Positions 19,555-28,106 of a stretch of DNA of 64,000 nt are shown in pieces (positions within the stretch are counted from its first letter, which is position 1; each line of letters starts with the position of its first letter). Location of the stretch: NCBI RefSeq assembly GCF_009646115.1, contig NZ_CP045720.1, positions 1,674,001 through 1,738,000 on the forward strand, given 5' to 3'. The notes under the pieces were generated by a model. The model did not search any database. It was not told where the DNA came from and saw only the letters and a list, made by a program, of their open reading frames with translations. This DNA is from Pantoea eucalypti (GTDB lineage: Bacteria; Pseudomonadota; Gammaproteobacteria; Enterobacterales; Enterobacteriaceae). The translations under genes were made by a program, and so were the position numbers.

Positions 19555-19882
19555 TAATACCAGGGCTCCAATATCATACAGGCGTAAAGTTATCCTCGGC
19601 TGCATTCTTCTCAGTTGTTCGATGATTTGCATCCTGATGACGATTATTTTTCTTTATGTCAGTAATACCGCAAACAAACGAGTCGAGGAGATTAGGGCGG
19701 ATTACCGGGCAATAGCGGCACGACGTGATGAAAGGGTCGAGGTGCTGACGGATAAGGTCACAGCATTACAACATAAGCTTGATGTGATACCGGATCGTAC
19801 CGCTGATAAAACACTGAGTAGAGTGAAAGAGGTCGTTTCTGAAGACAACCAGACGTCCGCAAAACCGGGCCAGACACCGTAA
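19541..19882 (+). CDS. Single-pass membrane protein with cytoplasmic/periplasmic coiled coil
   Basis: The protein (113 aa) starts MAMIDNTRAPISYRRKVILG. One strong membrane helix covers about residues 17-40 (VILGCILLSCSMICILMTII), followed by a charged coiled-coil tail (ANKRVEEIRADYRAIAARRD) and a Pro/Gln-rich end. A GGAGG lies 9 bp before the ATG, inside the end of the upstream gene. The two proteins share the layout of one hydrophobic segment plus coiled coil and may interact. Function unknown; resemblance to phage lysis-accessory proteins is only by layout. Confidence 0.65.
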   Translation: MAMIDNTRAPISYRRKVILGCILLSCSMICILMTIIFLYVSNTANKRVEEIRADYRAIAARRDERVEVLTDKVTALQHKLDVIPDRTADKTLSRVKEVVSEDNQTSAKPGQTP

Positions 19883-20033
19883 CTTCCGATTATTCTTAGT
19901 GCGGCTTCGCTATTATCGACTAGTTTTAAATCTCGGGGCAACATTTTGTACCTGAATGCAGGCCCGATGATTGGCCGGTCGATGAACCGCTAAGCCTAAC
20001 CACTTTGGATAACTGACCAGAAGGAAATTTAGC

Positions 20034-20300
20034 ATGAGCGATTCAACAGAAACCAAGACCAAAACTGACTATCTGCGTGATGTGACGTCTCAGCTAAAAG
20101 AGATGCGCCACTATGCGCAGACCAACACCGAAACGCTGTCCAGCCATTGGTTAGCGTTTGACGCCGGTGAATACAAAGATAAGACGAACGCCGACCGAAT
20201 CGATGCATTGCTGAATAAGCAGGGCAAGCTGTTGGAAGATTTGGATGCCGCCATTCAGGACATTGAGATTGAAATTAATCACAGCGAGCAGGAGAGCTAA
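20034..20300 (+). CDS. Small acidic protein of unknown function
   Basis: An 88-residue, acidic, mainly helical protein (MSDSTETKTKTDYLRDVTSQ start; LLEDLDAAIQDIEIEINHSE end). An AAGGA lies at suitable distance before the ATG. No membrane segment or cysteine. It is not obviously in operon with the membrane pair upstream (151-bp gap). I do not recognise a family. Confidence 0.6.
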   Translation: MSDSTETKTKTDYLRDVTSQLKEMRHYAQTNTETLSSHWLAFDAGEYKDKTNADRIDALLNKQGKLLEDLDAAIQDIEIEINHSEQES

Positions 20301-20338
20301 GTCATCTCCCGCTAACTGATGCGGTGGCCGGTAAAGGA

Positions 20339-20578
20339 TTAATCGGCCACCAGCCACATCTCCGCTTCGTCGAACATCTCTTCAACAATCCGCGCAACCG
20401 TCGCTTTATCGTTCTTACTCAAATCAGTATCAATCGCGTTACGTTCCATCGGCTTGACCTTAACTTCAATGTCAGGAAACACCCGATGCACCCGCTTTTC
20501 CAGCTCCTCACGAATCATCTCGCGGGCACCCGGTAAACCGGCAACGTTGCGCTTGTCATAAATCAACTCAACAAACAT
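20339..20578 (-). CDS. DinI-like family protein (SOS modulator)
   Basis: The protein (79 aa) matches the DinI family: MFVELIYDKRNVAGLPGARE, then EELEKRVHRVFPDIEVKVKP, and the acidic C-terminal helix EEMFDEAEMWLVAD that in E. coli DinI mimics DNA and binds RecA. Length equals the family norm (about 80 aa). DinI proteins stabilise RecA filaments and limit LexA/UmuD cleavage. A near-perfect LexA box lies 39 bp upstream (20617-20636), so SOS control is well supported. Prophage-borne and chromosomal DinI paralogues both exist, so the symbol is left open. Confidence 0.88.
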   Translation of the reverse strand: MFVELIYDKRNVAGLPGAREMIREELEKRVHRVFPDIEVKVKPMERNAIDTDLSKNDKATVARIVEEMFDEAEMWLVAD

Positions 20579-20616
20579 GATGGCAATCCATTCAGGGCAA
20601 AATCGCTGACATATAA

Positions 20617-20636
20617 TACTGTAAATAAAAACAGTA
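20617..20636. promoter_or_regulatory. LexA (SOS) box TACTGTAAATAAAAACAGTA
   Basis: It has the CTGT-N8-ACAG core and matches the consensus TACTGTATATATATACAGTA closely. It lies 39 bp before the DinI-like start and 118 bp before the divergent IraP-like gene. Confidence 0.9.
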
Positions 20637-20753
20637 GCAAGGCGTGACGCGTGATTTCGCGTAAATTTTTATGTCGCGTTAAACACGATCTTCAACTGGA
20701 AAAATGCGCACGCATCACGACATAATGACGGCTTACTTTTCAGGAGGTCCGCG

Positions 20754-21053
20754 ATGCGACAACTGGTAATAGATATTCTGCTAAAACTGGCAAAGATGGA
20801 TGTCGATGCAAAAGAGTTGACGGCGCAGCTTGAAGCGCAGTCCCTGCTGGTTGCAGCGCTGCTGGTGCAGGCGAAACAGGACAACTCGCTGACCATTTCA
20901 GAAACGGTGCAGGATGCCATCATTACGGCTTCACAATCGTCGACCGGGTTTCTGCAATCGGATGTTGATCTGCTGCTGACGCACATTAATCGTCTGCTGG
21001 CTGTGGCAAGTTATGTCGAAGTGAAGGGTAAAGCAACGGAAGAGAGAGAGTAG
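20754..21053 (+). CDS. iraP: IraP-like anti-adaptor (RpoS stabiliser)
   Basis: The protein (99 aa) starts MRQLVIDILLKLAKMDVDAK and continues ELTAQLEAQSLLVAALLVQA. This aligns with E. coli IraP (LIAELLFKLAQKEEESKEL, then CAQVEALEIIVTAML), and the C-terminal half keeps the pattern DVDLLLTHINRLL. IraP blocks the adaptor RssB so that RpoS is not delivered to ClpXP. An ideal AGGAGG lies 7 bp upstream of the ATG. It is divergent from the SOS-boxed DinI-like gene. Similarity is clear but moderate. Confidence 0.7.
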   Translation: MRQLVIDILLKLAKMDVDAKELTAQLEAQSLLVAALLVQAKQDNSLTISETVQDAIITASQSSTGFLQSDVDLLLTHINRLLAVASYVEVKGKATEERE

Positions 21054-21248
21054 GGCAGGAAAAATTCGCCTCTGGAGATGGATATCCATCAACATCTTCA
21101 GAGGCAGTGCAGGCGCAGGGGTCGTTCAGGAAAAGTGACGACCTGAATCCCGCAGAGAAGTCACTACTCTTTTAACCGGGTATACATTATTCCGCTACTT
21201 TATGCTGGCAGGCGTTGTGCTTTGCAGGCCTCTTCTCTGCAGCGCGTA

Positions 21249-21572
21249 TTACAATTCGTTTTTAATGCAAAATTCTTCCCAGCTCATACCCAATGATTCA
21301 GCGTGAGATTTGAGATAAGTCTTGATCGCTTCAGCCGCCACCGCTTTATCTGGCTCAGCGAGCTGAATGGAGAAGATCATTCCATCCAGATTCTTCTGGC
21401 GCAAAAAGGCCGCATAGATACGTTCGGCATGCCATTCGCGCAGCTGGCTCAATGACAGGTTGGCGGCGCGGGCATCGCTTTCAGTTAATTCGTCAAGTGC
21501 GGATTGAAAGTCTGGATGCGCGGTAAAAAACATCTCGCGAGCCTGGGCATAGTAAGCTTCTGGCGTTTTCAT
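21249..21572 (-). CDS. Small conserved protein, DUF6388-like
   Basis: A 107-residue soluble protein (MKTPEAYYAQAREMFFTAHP start; ESLGMSWEEFCIKNEL end), helical and acidic. It resembles a family of about 100-residue enterobacterial and pseudomonad proteins that I recall as DUF6388, whose function is unknown; this label is tentative. The frame is open to 21728, but an AGGA sits 8 bp before the ATG at 21572, with another ATG at 21578, and the upstream part lacks conserved character. Confidence 0.6.
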   Translation of the reverse strand: MKTPEAYYAQAREMFFTAHPDFQSALDELTESDARAANLSLSQLREWHAERIYAAFLRQKNLDGMIFSIQLAEPDKAVAAEAIKTYLKSHAESLGMSWEEFCIKNEL

Positions 21573-21825
21573 ATTCATATTCCTGAAAGTCTGTTGCAGC
21601 GCGTCAGTGTAGCGGGTTGTCTCCTGCTTGTCAGGCGTGGCAAAGATAAGAGATGAACCTGCTTCGCCAGCAATTTTCCGGTTAAAATGCTTTATGCAGA
21701 CCTCACTACGGGTTTCGTTCTGCCGCAATCATCGTCTGTGTGGCGTCTTAACATCCAGATATCTTGCGTAACGCGGTGGAAAAATTATAACGTAGCCGCC
21801 ATTGACGTGATCTTAGGGATTTAAT

Positions 21826-22299
21826 ATGAAAAAGTGGATGCTGATTGCCGCGCTGGCATTGAGTGGTTGTGCGCAAATCAACGATTATGAAAATGCGGTG
21901 CAGACACCGGCACCTGCTGATCTGCAGGGGACCTGGCAAACCGTCGGCCCACAGAGCAGCCTGATCAGCGACAAGGCGATAGCCAGTCTGATCATTAATG
22001 CCGATGGCAGCATGCTGGATTGCCGTCAGTGGATGCGGGTGATCGCGAAGCCGGGCAAACTGACCCGATTAAATGGCGATTATGTGAATGTAACACGTAA
22101 AATGCGGGTGATGCCGCTGGTGGTCGATAATGGCGAGCTGAGCTACGACAGGATGACTCTGCGCAAAGTGGCGCGTCCGACAGTAGAGTGTCAGCAGGCA
22201 CTGGAAGAAGTCGCAAAGCAGCCAAAAGCCGCCGTGATTCAGAACATCGAACCGCAACTGTTGCGCACGGCGATTACCGAGAATAACGCGAAGTCATAA
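21826..22299 (+). CDS. yedD: Lipoprotein YedD
   Basis: The protein (157 aa) starts MKKWMLIAALALSGCAQIND, a type II signal peptide with lipobox LSGC, so the mature protein is lipid-anchored at Cys15. The body (ADLQGTWQTVGPQSSLISDK; KPGKLTRLNGDYVNVTRKMR) matches the enterobacterial YedD family of unknown function. As in E. coli, it is convergent with amyA close to fliT/fliS/fliD, which supports the assignment. Confidence 0.9.
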   Translation: MKKWMLIAALALSGCAQINDYENAVQTPAPADLQGTWQTVGPQSSLISDKAIASLIINADGSMLDCRQWMRVIAKPGKLTRLNGDYVNVTRKMRVMPLVVDNGELSYDRMTLRKVARPTVECQQALEEVAKQPKAAVIQNIEPQLLRTAITENNAKS

Positions 22300-22314
22300 C
22301 AGTCGATCCATAGC

Positions 22315-22372
22315 AAAACCGCCCCAACAGGCAGAGTGCCGTTCACGCACTTGTCTGCCGGGGCGGTTTTCG
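22315..22372. terminator. Bidirectional terminator between yedD and amyA
   Basis: A long stem: AAAACCGCCCC pairs with GGGGCGGTTTT, and an inner stem GGCAGA pairs with TCTGCC. T/A-runs on both sides let it serve yedD (+) and amyA (-). Confidence 0.9.
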
Positions 22373-22403
22373 TTTTTACTGCATCCCTTATTTTGCTGCT
22401 AAC

Positions 22404-23885
22404 TTATTCTGCGATGACCCAGACGCTGACGCTGCCACCGTTACAGGCAAAGACTGCTGTGCCATGCTCGTCGGCGGTAATCGTCTCTTCACGGTTACCC
22501 AGATAATCCCGCCAGACCTTACCGGCAAAACCTTCACCCATCGGCACGCTTTTCTCACCTGCATCGCCATTTGACATGATCACCACACAGCCTGGCTGCG
22601 TTTCGGTGCCGCTGCGGCTGAATGCCACGCAGTTAGGATGATCAAAATAGTCGGTCTGTACGCCCCAGCCATATTGCTGACGCGCCCGGATTAACCCTTC
22701 CAGTTCAGGGATCACCGGCATCTCTATTTTGTGCGTTTCACCGTCGCCGCCTTCATCTTCGTAGGTTGCCCCGAACAGATCAGGATAAAAAATGGTGGGC
22801 ACACCTTGTTCACGCAGCAGGATCAGCGCATAAGCCAGTGGCTTAAACCAGGCTTCAACCGGCGCTTCCAGAGACTGCAGCGGCTGGGTGTCGTGGTTGG
22901 CGACGATCGTCACGGCATGCCAGGGATCAGCCACGACCAGCGAATTAGCAAAAATCTGGCTCATGTCATAGGCGCTGCCCGCGGTGGAAGCCTGATGGAA
23001 GTTCATATGCAGTGGGGCATCAAACAGCATGGTTTTACCTTCCACCTGATGCACATACTCCTGCAGTTTCTCGGTTTCAAATGACCAGTATTCCGCGACG
23101 ATAAACATCGGCTCTTCAGCCACCTCCTGAATATGCTCGATCCACTCTTTGTAGAACCAGGCCGGAATATGTTTTACCGCATCCAGACGAAAGCCGGTGC
23201 AGGGCACCTGTTCCATCACCCAGCGCGCCCAGTATTTCAGCTCTTCCCGGACCGCATTGTTACGGAAATCGATGTTGGCACCCATCAGATAGTCGAAGTT
23301 ACCCAGTTCGTTATCGACCTGATCGTTCCAGCCTTCGGCGGTATAGTCATTGATGATTTTAAACACGCCGTTTTCGTCCGGATTCTCAATGTGGTCTACG
23401 CCGCTAAAGCACTTGTGATCCCAGACAAACTTAGAATATTCCCCGGCACGGGCCGGAAAGGTGAATTTCGTCCAGGCTTCGCACTCGACAACCTCTTCGT
23501 AGATTTCATCACGGTTATCCGGGTTGACGCGGTTAACACTGATCGCCTCTTTCTCATCAGCGCCCATTTTGTGGTTCAGCACCACATCCAGCAGTACCCC
23601 AACGTTGTGGCTGCGCAGGGCTTCTGCTGCCGCCAGTAATTGCGTTTTGTCGCCATATTTGGTGGCAACACCGCCTTTTTGATCAAATTCCCCCAGGTCG
23701 AACAAATCGTAACTGTCGTAACCGACTGAATAGCCGCCTGAACCCCCTTTGTAGCAGGGCGGTAACCACACCATACTGATTCCAATTTCGCTGAGCCAGG
23801 CTGCACGATCGGCGACCTCAGGCCACAGTTTGCTGCCATCCGGGTAATACCAATGGAAAAACTGTAATAACGTTGGGTTTTGCAT
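22404..23885 (-). CDS. amyA: Cytoplasmic alpha-amylase AmyA
   Basis: AmyA (493 aa) is a GH13 cytoplasmic alpha-amylase acting on maltodextrins and glycogen. It begins [20 protein letters not shown], without signal peptide. GH13 regions are visible: [14 protein letters not shown] (region I), [14 protein letters not shown] with the Asp nucleophile (II), [11 protein letters not shown] with the acid/base Glu (III), and [12 protein letters not shown] (IV). E. coli AmyA is 495 aa. The frame opens with a GTG at 23894, but the ATG at 23885 has GGAG about 9 bp upstream and matches E. coli. Confidence 0.96.
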   Translation of the reverse strand: MQNPTLLQFFHWYYPDGSKLWPEVADRAAWLSEIGISMVWLPPCYKGGSGGYSVGYDSYDLFDLGEFDQKGGVATKYGDKTQLLAAAEALRSHNVGVLLDVVLNHKMGADEKEAISVNRVNPDNRDEIYEEVVECEAWTKFTFPARAGEYSKFVWDHKCFSGVDHIENPDENGVFKIINDYTAEGWNDQVDNELGNFDYLMGANIDFRNNAVREELKYWARWVMEQVPCTGFRLDAVKHIPAWFYKEWIEHIQEVAEEPMFIVAEYWSFETEKLQEYVHQVEGKTMLFDAPLHMNFHQASTAGSAYDMSQIFANSLVVADPWHAVTIVANHDTQPLQSLEAPVEAWFKPLAYALILLREQGVPTIFYPDLFGATYEDEGGDGETHKIEMPVIPELEGLIRARQQYGWGVQTDYFDHPNCVAFSRSGTETQPGCVVIMSNGDAGEKSVPMGEGFAGKVWRDYLGNREETITADEHGTAVFACNGGSVSVWVIAE

Positions 23886-23986
23886 GTACCACACTCCAGG
23901 GGATGATGAGAATCAAGTATGGAGTAAGCGGCAGAAAAGAGACGCCGCGCAGAGAAATAAATCTGGCGGCGTAGCAGAGAAGGGGA

Positions 23987-24352
23987 TCAGGAGAGCGTTT
24001 CGCGCGGCACCATAACTAGGCCGCCCTGACTACTGTAGGCAGACATGACCGATTTCTGACGGGTGTTCTGACCTACCAGCGAGGCCAGCTCATCCATCCG
24101 CGCCTGCAGCAGACGTTTTACTTCGCTTTCGTTATCCAGTATACGACGCAGCACCGGGCGTAACTGCTCCTGCGTCTGCGATGAAGGCGACACAGCTTCT
24201 GTCGATTGGGCTAAGTTCTGCACCGCACTGACATACTCCATCTCCCTGCTGATCAATTCATCCCATTCGCCCTGTACTGCATGACGCAGCATTCCCTGGC
24301 TGAGATCGAGTAACTGTTGGTAAACGGTAATCAGATGCGGTGCAGTGGTCAT
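23987..24352 (-). CDS. fliT: Flagellar chaperone FliT
   Basis: FliT (121 aa) is the export chaperone of the cap protein FliD and also an inhibitor of FlhDC. It begins [20 protein letters not shown] and is all-helical, with the central stretch [20 protein letters not shown] typical of the family. The ATG at 24350-24352 overlaps the fliS stop (TAATG). An upstream extension of the frame to 24397 lies inside fliS and is not used. Length equals that of E. coli FliT. Confidence 0.93.
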   Translation of the reverse strand: MTTAPHLITVYQQLLDLSQGMLRHAVQGEWDELISREMEYVSAVQNLAQSTEAVSPSSQTQEQLRPVLRRILDNESEVKRLLQARMDELASLVGQNTRQKSVMSAYSSQGGLVMVPRETLS

Positions 24353-24759
24353 TAAACGGCGTCCTGAATCAGGTGAGATTGAACTACTTCTTTCCACGCG
24401 TCCGCAATATTGCGCAGCAGGCCTTCGACCTCCTCGACCGCTGCAACATCATTGTGCAGGTTGGCATGCAGCAGGCGACGGGTCATGTAGTTGTAAAGAT
24501 CCAGCAGATTGTCTGCCAGTTCATCACCACTGTTTTCAAGCAGGCCCTCTTTCAGGCCTGCTTCAATGATATTGATGGCTTTGGAGATAGAACTGCCTTT
24601 GCCTTCAATATTGCCATCCTGCATAAACAAGCGGGCGCGGATTAACGCGCTCAGTGCGCCGTCGAACAGCATACCCACCAGCTGCTGCTGGGTGGCGCTC
24701 ATGACGGCGCTTTCTACGCCAATTTTTGCATAGGCTTTGGTGCCTGTAGCGCTGTACAT
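24352..24759 (-). CDS. fliS: Flagellin chaperone FliS
   Basis: FliS (135 aa) binds the C-terminal helices of flagellin in the cytoplasm and prevents premature polymerisation. It begins [20 protein letters not shown] and continues [20 protein letters not shown], nearly as in E. coli. The ATG at 24759 has AGGAG close upstream; a GTG two codons earlier is less likely. It lies in the fliDST operon, 9 bp after fliD. Confidence 0.97.
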   Translation of the reverse strand: MYSATGTKAYAKIGVESAVMSATQQQLVGMLFDGALSALIRARLFMQDGNIEGKGSSISKAINIIEAGLKEGLLENSGDELADNLLDLYNYMTRRLLHANLHNDVAAVEEVEGLLRNIADAWKEVVQSHLIQDAV

Positions 24760-24767
24760 GGTCACTC

Positions 24768-26186
24768 CTAGGATTTACTTGAGGAACTTGACGTATCGAA
24801 CTGCTGCGTCAGATACGTACTGGTCGAGTTGAGTTTACTGATGGCCAGATCAAGCTGAGTAAACTGTGTTTTATAGCGTGCGATATCCGCATCAATACGA
24901 TCGCTGGTGGTGTTATAGAGCGCAGTTAAGGTATTCAGTGTCTTGCTGACGCCATCGGTGGCCGCCTGAACAATCCCCTTGGTCGATAACCAGCCCGTGA
25001 TGTTGGTTGCGATTTTGGTGGTAATACCGGTGGTTTTACCGTCACCCACGATCATCTCTTTCACACCAGCGGCATCTTTATCCAGCGCTGCACTGACCTT
25101 CGTCGTATCAATGACCAATGAACCGGTCTGAGGATCGGTGGTGATGCCAATCTGACCCAGCGATTTGTAGGAAGAGGAGCTTTGCGCGTTGGTCAGCATG
25201 CTTTTCAGCTGCGTTTCAATCGTGCGCAATGTGCTGTCACCGAGCAGGGCACCATTACTGGCGTCCTGGGAGTCCGTATTGGTATCAACCTTGGTGTATT
25301 TGGTCAGGGTATTGAACTGATCCAGTAACGTATTATAAGCACTTACCCAGCCGCTGATTGCGCTGGACGCTTTTGAGGTATCTTTGGTAATCGTCAGTGA
25401 CTGATCGCCAACCGTCGTCGCGGTCAGATTTAAGGTAATGCCTTCCAGTGCATCACTGATCTGGTTGCTACTGTTCTCAATCGCAACGTTGTTGACTGTG
25501 AGCTCGGCATTCTGTGCTTTAACGCTTTCTGTCATCACATTGCTACTGGCGGATGCGTCAAAACCCACAATCCCCTGCAGCGTGCTGTCGCCGGTGACCG
25601 CAATCTTTGCTACCGCATTATCGCTACCGGTTTTATTGGCGCTCATAGAGAGACGGAAGCTGCCGTCTGACACCTTTATGATGCTGGCGGTGATGCCTGC
25701 ATTCGCACCATTAATCGCATCACGCATGCCAGTCAGCGAGGTCTGATCGCTGGAGAGCGTTATGCTTTTGCTGGTGCCATCTTTTAAGGTAATCGCGATG
25801 CTGCGGCTGGCTACCGAGCTGTCGCCCAGTGCGGCAGTGTTACTGCTCTGCACCGCAGAGGTAAGGACCTGCGCCTGCGCCAGCTGTGTGACGTTGATTG
25901 AATATTTACCGGCAACTGTGCTACCAGAGGTGGTCGCGCTGAACGCTGTTGAGCTGCTGCTCGCGGTGGTGGCGGTAAACAGATCGGCACTGTTCAGCTT
26001 AGTGTTCGCGGTCTGGAATGTCGTCAGTGAGCTTTTCAGGGAGGCATAGGCACTGAGTTTGGCCGTATAAGCCGACTGCTGGTTCGAAATGGGTGTAAGT
26101 GCAGATTTTTCAGCGGTGGTCAAACTGTCAAGCATGGTACTGAGTGGCAGGCCGGAGCCCACACCAAGGTTGCTTATACTAGCCAT
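24768..26186 (-). CDS. fliD: Flagellar filament cap protein FliD
   Basis: FliD (472 aa) forms the pentameric cap at the filament tip that folds and inserts flagellin. It begins MASISNLGVGSGLPLSTMLD, and the helical N- and C-terminal ends carry heptad patterns (TALYNTTSDRIDADIARYKT, then QFTQLDLAISKLNSTSTYLT). The central part (about 100-350) is Ser/Thr-rich and variable. It is transcribed from a clear sigma-28 promoter (26229-26255) and starts the fliDST operon, divergent from fliC. Confidence 0.96.
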   Translation of the reverse strand: MASISNLGVGSGLPLSTMLDSLTTAEKSALTPISNQQSAYTAKLSAYASLKSSLTTFQTANTKLNSADLFTATTASSSSTAFSATTSGSTVAGKYSINVTQLAQAQVLTSAVQSSNTAALGDSSVASRSIAITLKDGTSKSITLSSDQTSLTGMRDAINGANAGITASIIKVSDGSFRLSMSANKTGSDNAVAKIAVTGDSTLQGIVGFDASASSNVMTESVKAQNAELTVNNVAIENSSNQISDALEGITLNLTATTVGDQSLTITKDTSKASSAISGWVSAYNTLLDQFNTLTKYTKVDTNTDSQDASNGALLGDSTLRTIETQLKSMLTNAQSSSSYKSLGQIGITTDPQTGSLVIDTTKVSAALDKDAAGVKEMIVGDGKTTGITTKIATNITGWLSTKGIVQAATDGVSKTLNTLTALYNTTSDRIDADIARYKTQFTQLDLAISKLNSTSTYLTQQFDTSSSSSKS

Positions 26187-26228
26187 GTTAATTCCTTTAT
26201 AAGGTCGACAGAGAAATTGATACCTGGG

Positions 26229-26255
26229 TTATCGGCCTTGAATAAGGAAAGTTTA
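26229..26255 (-). promoter_or_regulatory. Sigma-28 (FliA) promoter of fliDST
   Basis: On the minus strand TAAACTTT, 11 bp, GCCGATAA: one mismatch to the consensus TAAAGTTT-N11-GCCGATAA. It lies 43 bp before the fliD start. Confidence 0.92.
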
Positions 26256-26418
26256 AGGGTATTTGCCTTAGGGTAATGAGGTAAATAAGCACTATAGAGA
26301 AGGGTAATTCAGCGGCTAGAAAATTAATGAATTAAGTCTAAAGAAGTTCGGACGGGTGGCGATAACTTAAAACGTGACAGGTTGAAGCAGAAAAATTCGC
26401 CTGGTACTAAAAAAATTC

Positions 26419-26445
26419 TAAAGGTTGTTAAACGGCAGACGATAA
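26419..26445 (+). promoter_or_regulatory. Sigma-28 (FliA) promoter of fliC
   Basis: TAAAGGTT, 11 bp, GACGATAA: close to TAAAGTTT-N11-GCCGATAA, with the start codon 77 bp downstream. This is the expected class 3 promoter of flagellin. Confidence 0.92.
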
Positions 26446-26522
26446 CAACTTTGACGGCGCTGAAGCCGGCGGGTTGAAGCCCACACCTTAACCGAAAGAC
26501 TTGATTAACAGGAAAATTCATC

Positions 26523-27851
26523 ATGGCCCAAGTCATTAATACCAACAGCCTCTCGCTGATCACTCAGAACAACATCAACAAGAACCAGTCAGCTCTGTCT
26601 ACTTCAATGGAGCGTCTGTCTTCTGGTTTACGTATCAACAGCGCGAAAGATGACGCTGCTGGTCAGGCAATTGCCAACCGTTTTACCTCTAACATCAAGG
26701 GCCTGACTCAGGCTGCCCGTAACGCCAACGACGGTATCTCTGCTGCGCAGACTACTGAAGGCGCGCTGTCAGAAATCAACAACAACTTACAGCGTGTTCG
26801 TGAGCTGACTGTACAGTCTCAGAACGGCACCAACTCTGATTCTGACCTGTCTTCAATCCAGGATGAAATCAAATCACGTCTGAGCGAAATCGACCGCGTA
26901 TCGGGTCAGACTCAGTTCAACGGCGTGAACGTCCTGGCAAAAGACGGCAAAATGTCTATCCAGGTCGGCGCTAACGATGGTCAGACTATCGACATCGACC
27001 TGAAGAAAATCGATTCTTCAACTCTGGGTCTTAGCGGTTTCTCTGTGTCCAAAAATGCTTTGAGTGTTGGTGCATCTATCACATCTGTAGCCGACTCTAC
27101 TTCTGGTGTTCAAACTGCTGTTAACCTGTCAGATGTTGCTAAAACACTGAATGTTGATGCAAGTACACTTTCATTACATCAGATTACAGGCCAAAACGAA
27201 TACGTTGTTCAATCAGGTAATGACTCATATTCAGTTTCCGTAGGTGATGGAAGTGTAACCGCTGGTGATGCTGGTAAAGTTGAACTTAATACTACTGATG
27301 TGAAATACGGCGACGCTGCAAATGGCATTGGCACAGACGGCGCTACCCAATCAGGTCAGTTGATCAAAGTGGGTGCAAAAGCTGATGGTACTGCTGTGGG
27401 CTTTGTTACTATTCAGGGCAAAAACTACCAAGCGGGTACCACCGGTTCAGACGTACTGGTTAACTCCAAAAACTCGGCTGCCCCAACTACCACTACAGGT
27501 ACTGCTGGTATCCAGTTAAGTTCAAATGCTGCTGGTACTATCACAGCATCTGCTCAGTTCGCTGGTGCCTCAAGCGCTGATCCACTGGCACTGCTGGACA
27601 AAGCTATTGCATCTGTTGATAGCTTCCGTTCAAGTCTGGGTGCGGTGCAGAACCGTCTGAACTCAGCTGTAACTAACCTGAACAACACCACGACTAACCT
27701 GTCTGCAGCACAGTCTCGTATTCAGGATGCTGACTACGCAACTGAAGTTTCCAACATGTCTAAAGCGCAGATCGTGCAGCAGGCTGGTAACTCCGTGCTG
27801 GGCAAAGCGAACCAGGTTCCACAGCAGGTTCTGTCTCTGCTGCAGGGCTAA
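26523..27851 (+). CDS. fliC: Flagellin FliC
   Basis: Flagellin (442 aa) is the filament subunit. The conserved D0/D1 ends are textbook: MAQVINTNSLSLITQNNINK with SALSTSMERLSSGLRINSAK at the N-terminus (to about 170), and ATEVSNMSKAQIVQQAGNSV with NQVPQQVLSLLQG at the C-terminus (from about 350). The central D2/D3 region (about 175-345) is Thr/Ala/Gly-rich, shorter than in many Salmonella flagellins, and has a higher A+T content and different codon use than the ends, as expected for an antigenically variable domain. A terminator follows. Confidence 0.97.
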   Translation: MAQVINTNSLSLITQNNINKNQSALSTSMERLSSGLRINSAKDDAAGQAIANRFTSNIKGLTQAARNANDGISAAQTTEGALSEINNNLQRVRELTVQSQNGTNSDSDLSSIQDEIKSRLSEIDRVSGQTQFNGVNVLAKDGKMSIQVGANDGQTIDIDLKKIDSSTLGLSGFSVSKNALSVGASITSVADSTSGVQTAVNLSDVAKTLNVDASTLSLHQITGQNEYVVQSGNDSYSVSVGDGSVTAGDAGKVELNTTDVKYGDAANGIGTDGATQSGQLIKVGAKADGTAVGFVTIQGKNYQAGTTGSDVLVNSKNSAAPTTTTGTAGIQLSSNAAGTITASAQFAGASSADPLALLDKAIASVDSFRSSLGAVQNRLNSAVTNLNNTTTNLSAAQSRIQDADYATEVSNMSKAQIVQQAGNSVLGKANQVPQQVLSLLQG

Positions 27852-27870
27852 TCGCTCTAAAGTCCGATAT

Positions 27871-27900
27871 AAAACCCTGCTTCGGCGGGGTTTTTTTGTT
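27871..27900 (+). terminator. Rho-independent terminator of fliC
   Basis: AAACCCTGC, loop TTCG, G-rich return arm GCGGGGTTT and a T-run, 20 bp after the fliC stop codon. Confidence 0.92.
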
Positions 27901-28106
27901 TTATTAAGCTATGGCGGCACTGTTCCGGTGAATGCCAGAATTGATAGCTAAACGGCGGTTATCCGGGGCCACTTTCCCCGCGATCTGAATTGTCTGCTTA
28001 GCCTCTCTCCCTTAAAACCGCCCAACCCCGTTACAGTTCCCCCCACGCCTGCCGATAACTCTCTACAGAACAACATCAATTTTGATTTTCACTTTGTGGA
28101 GTGTCT

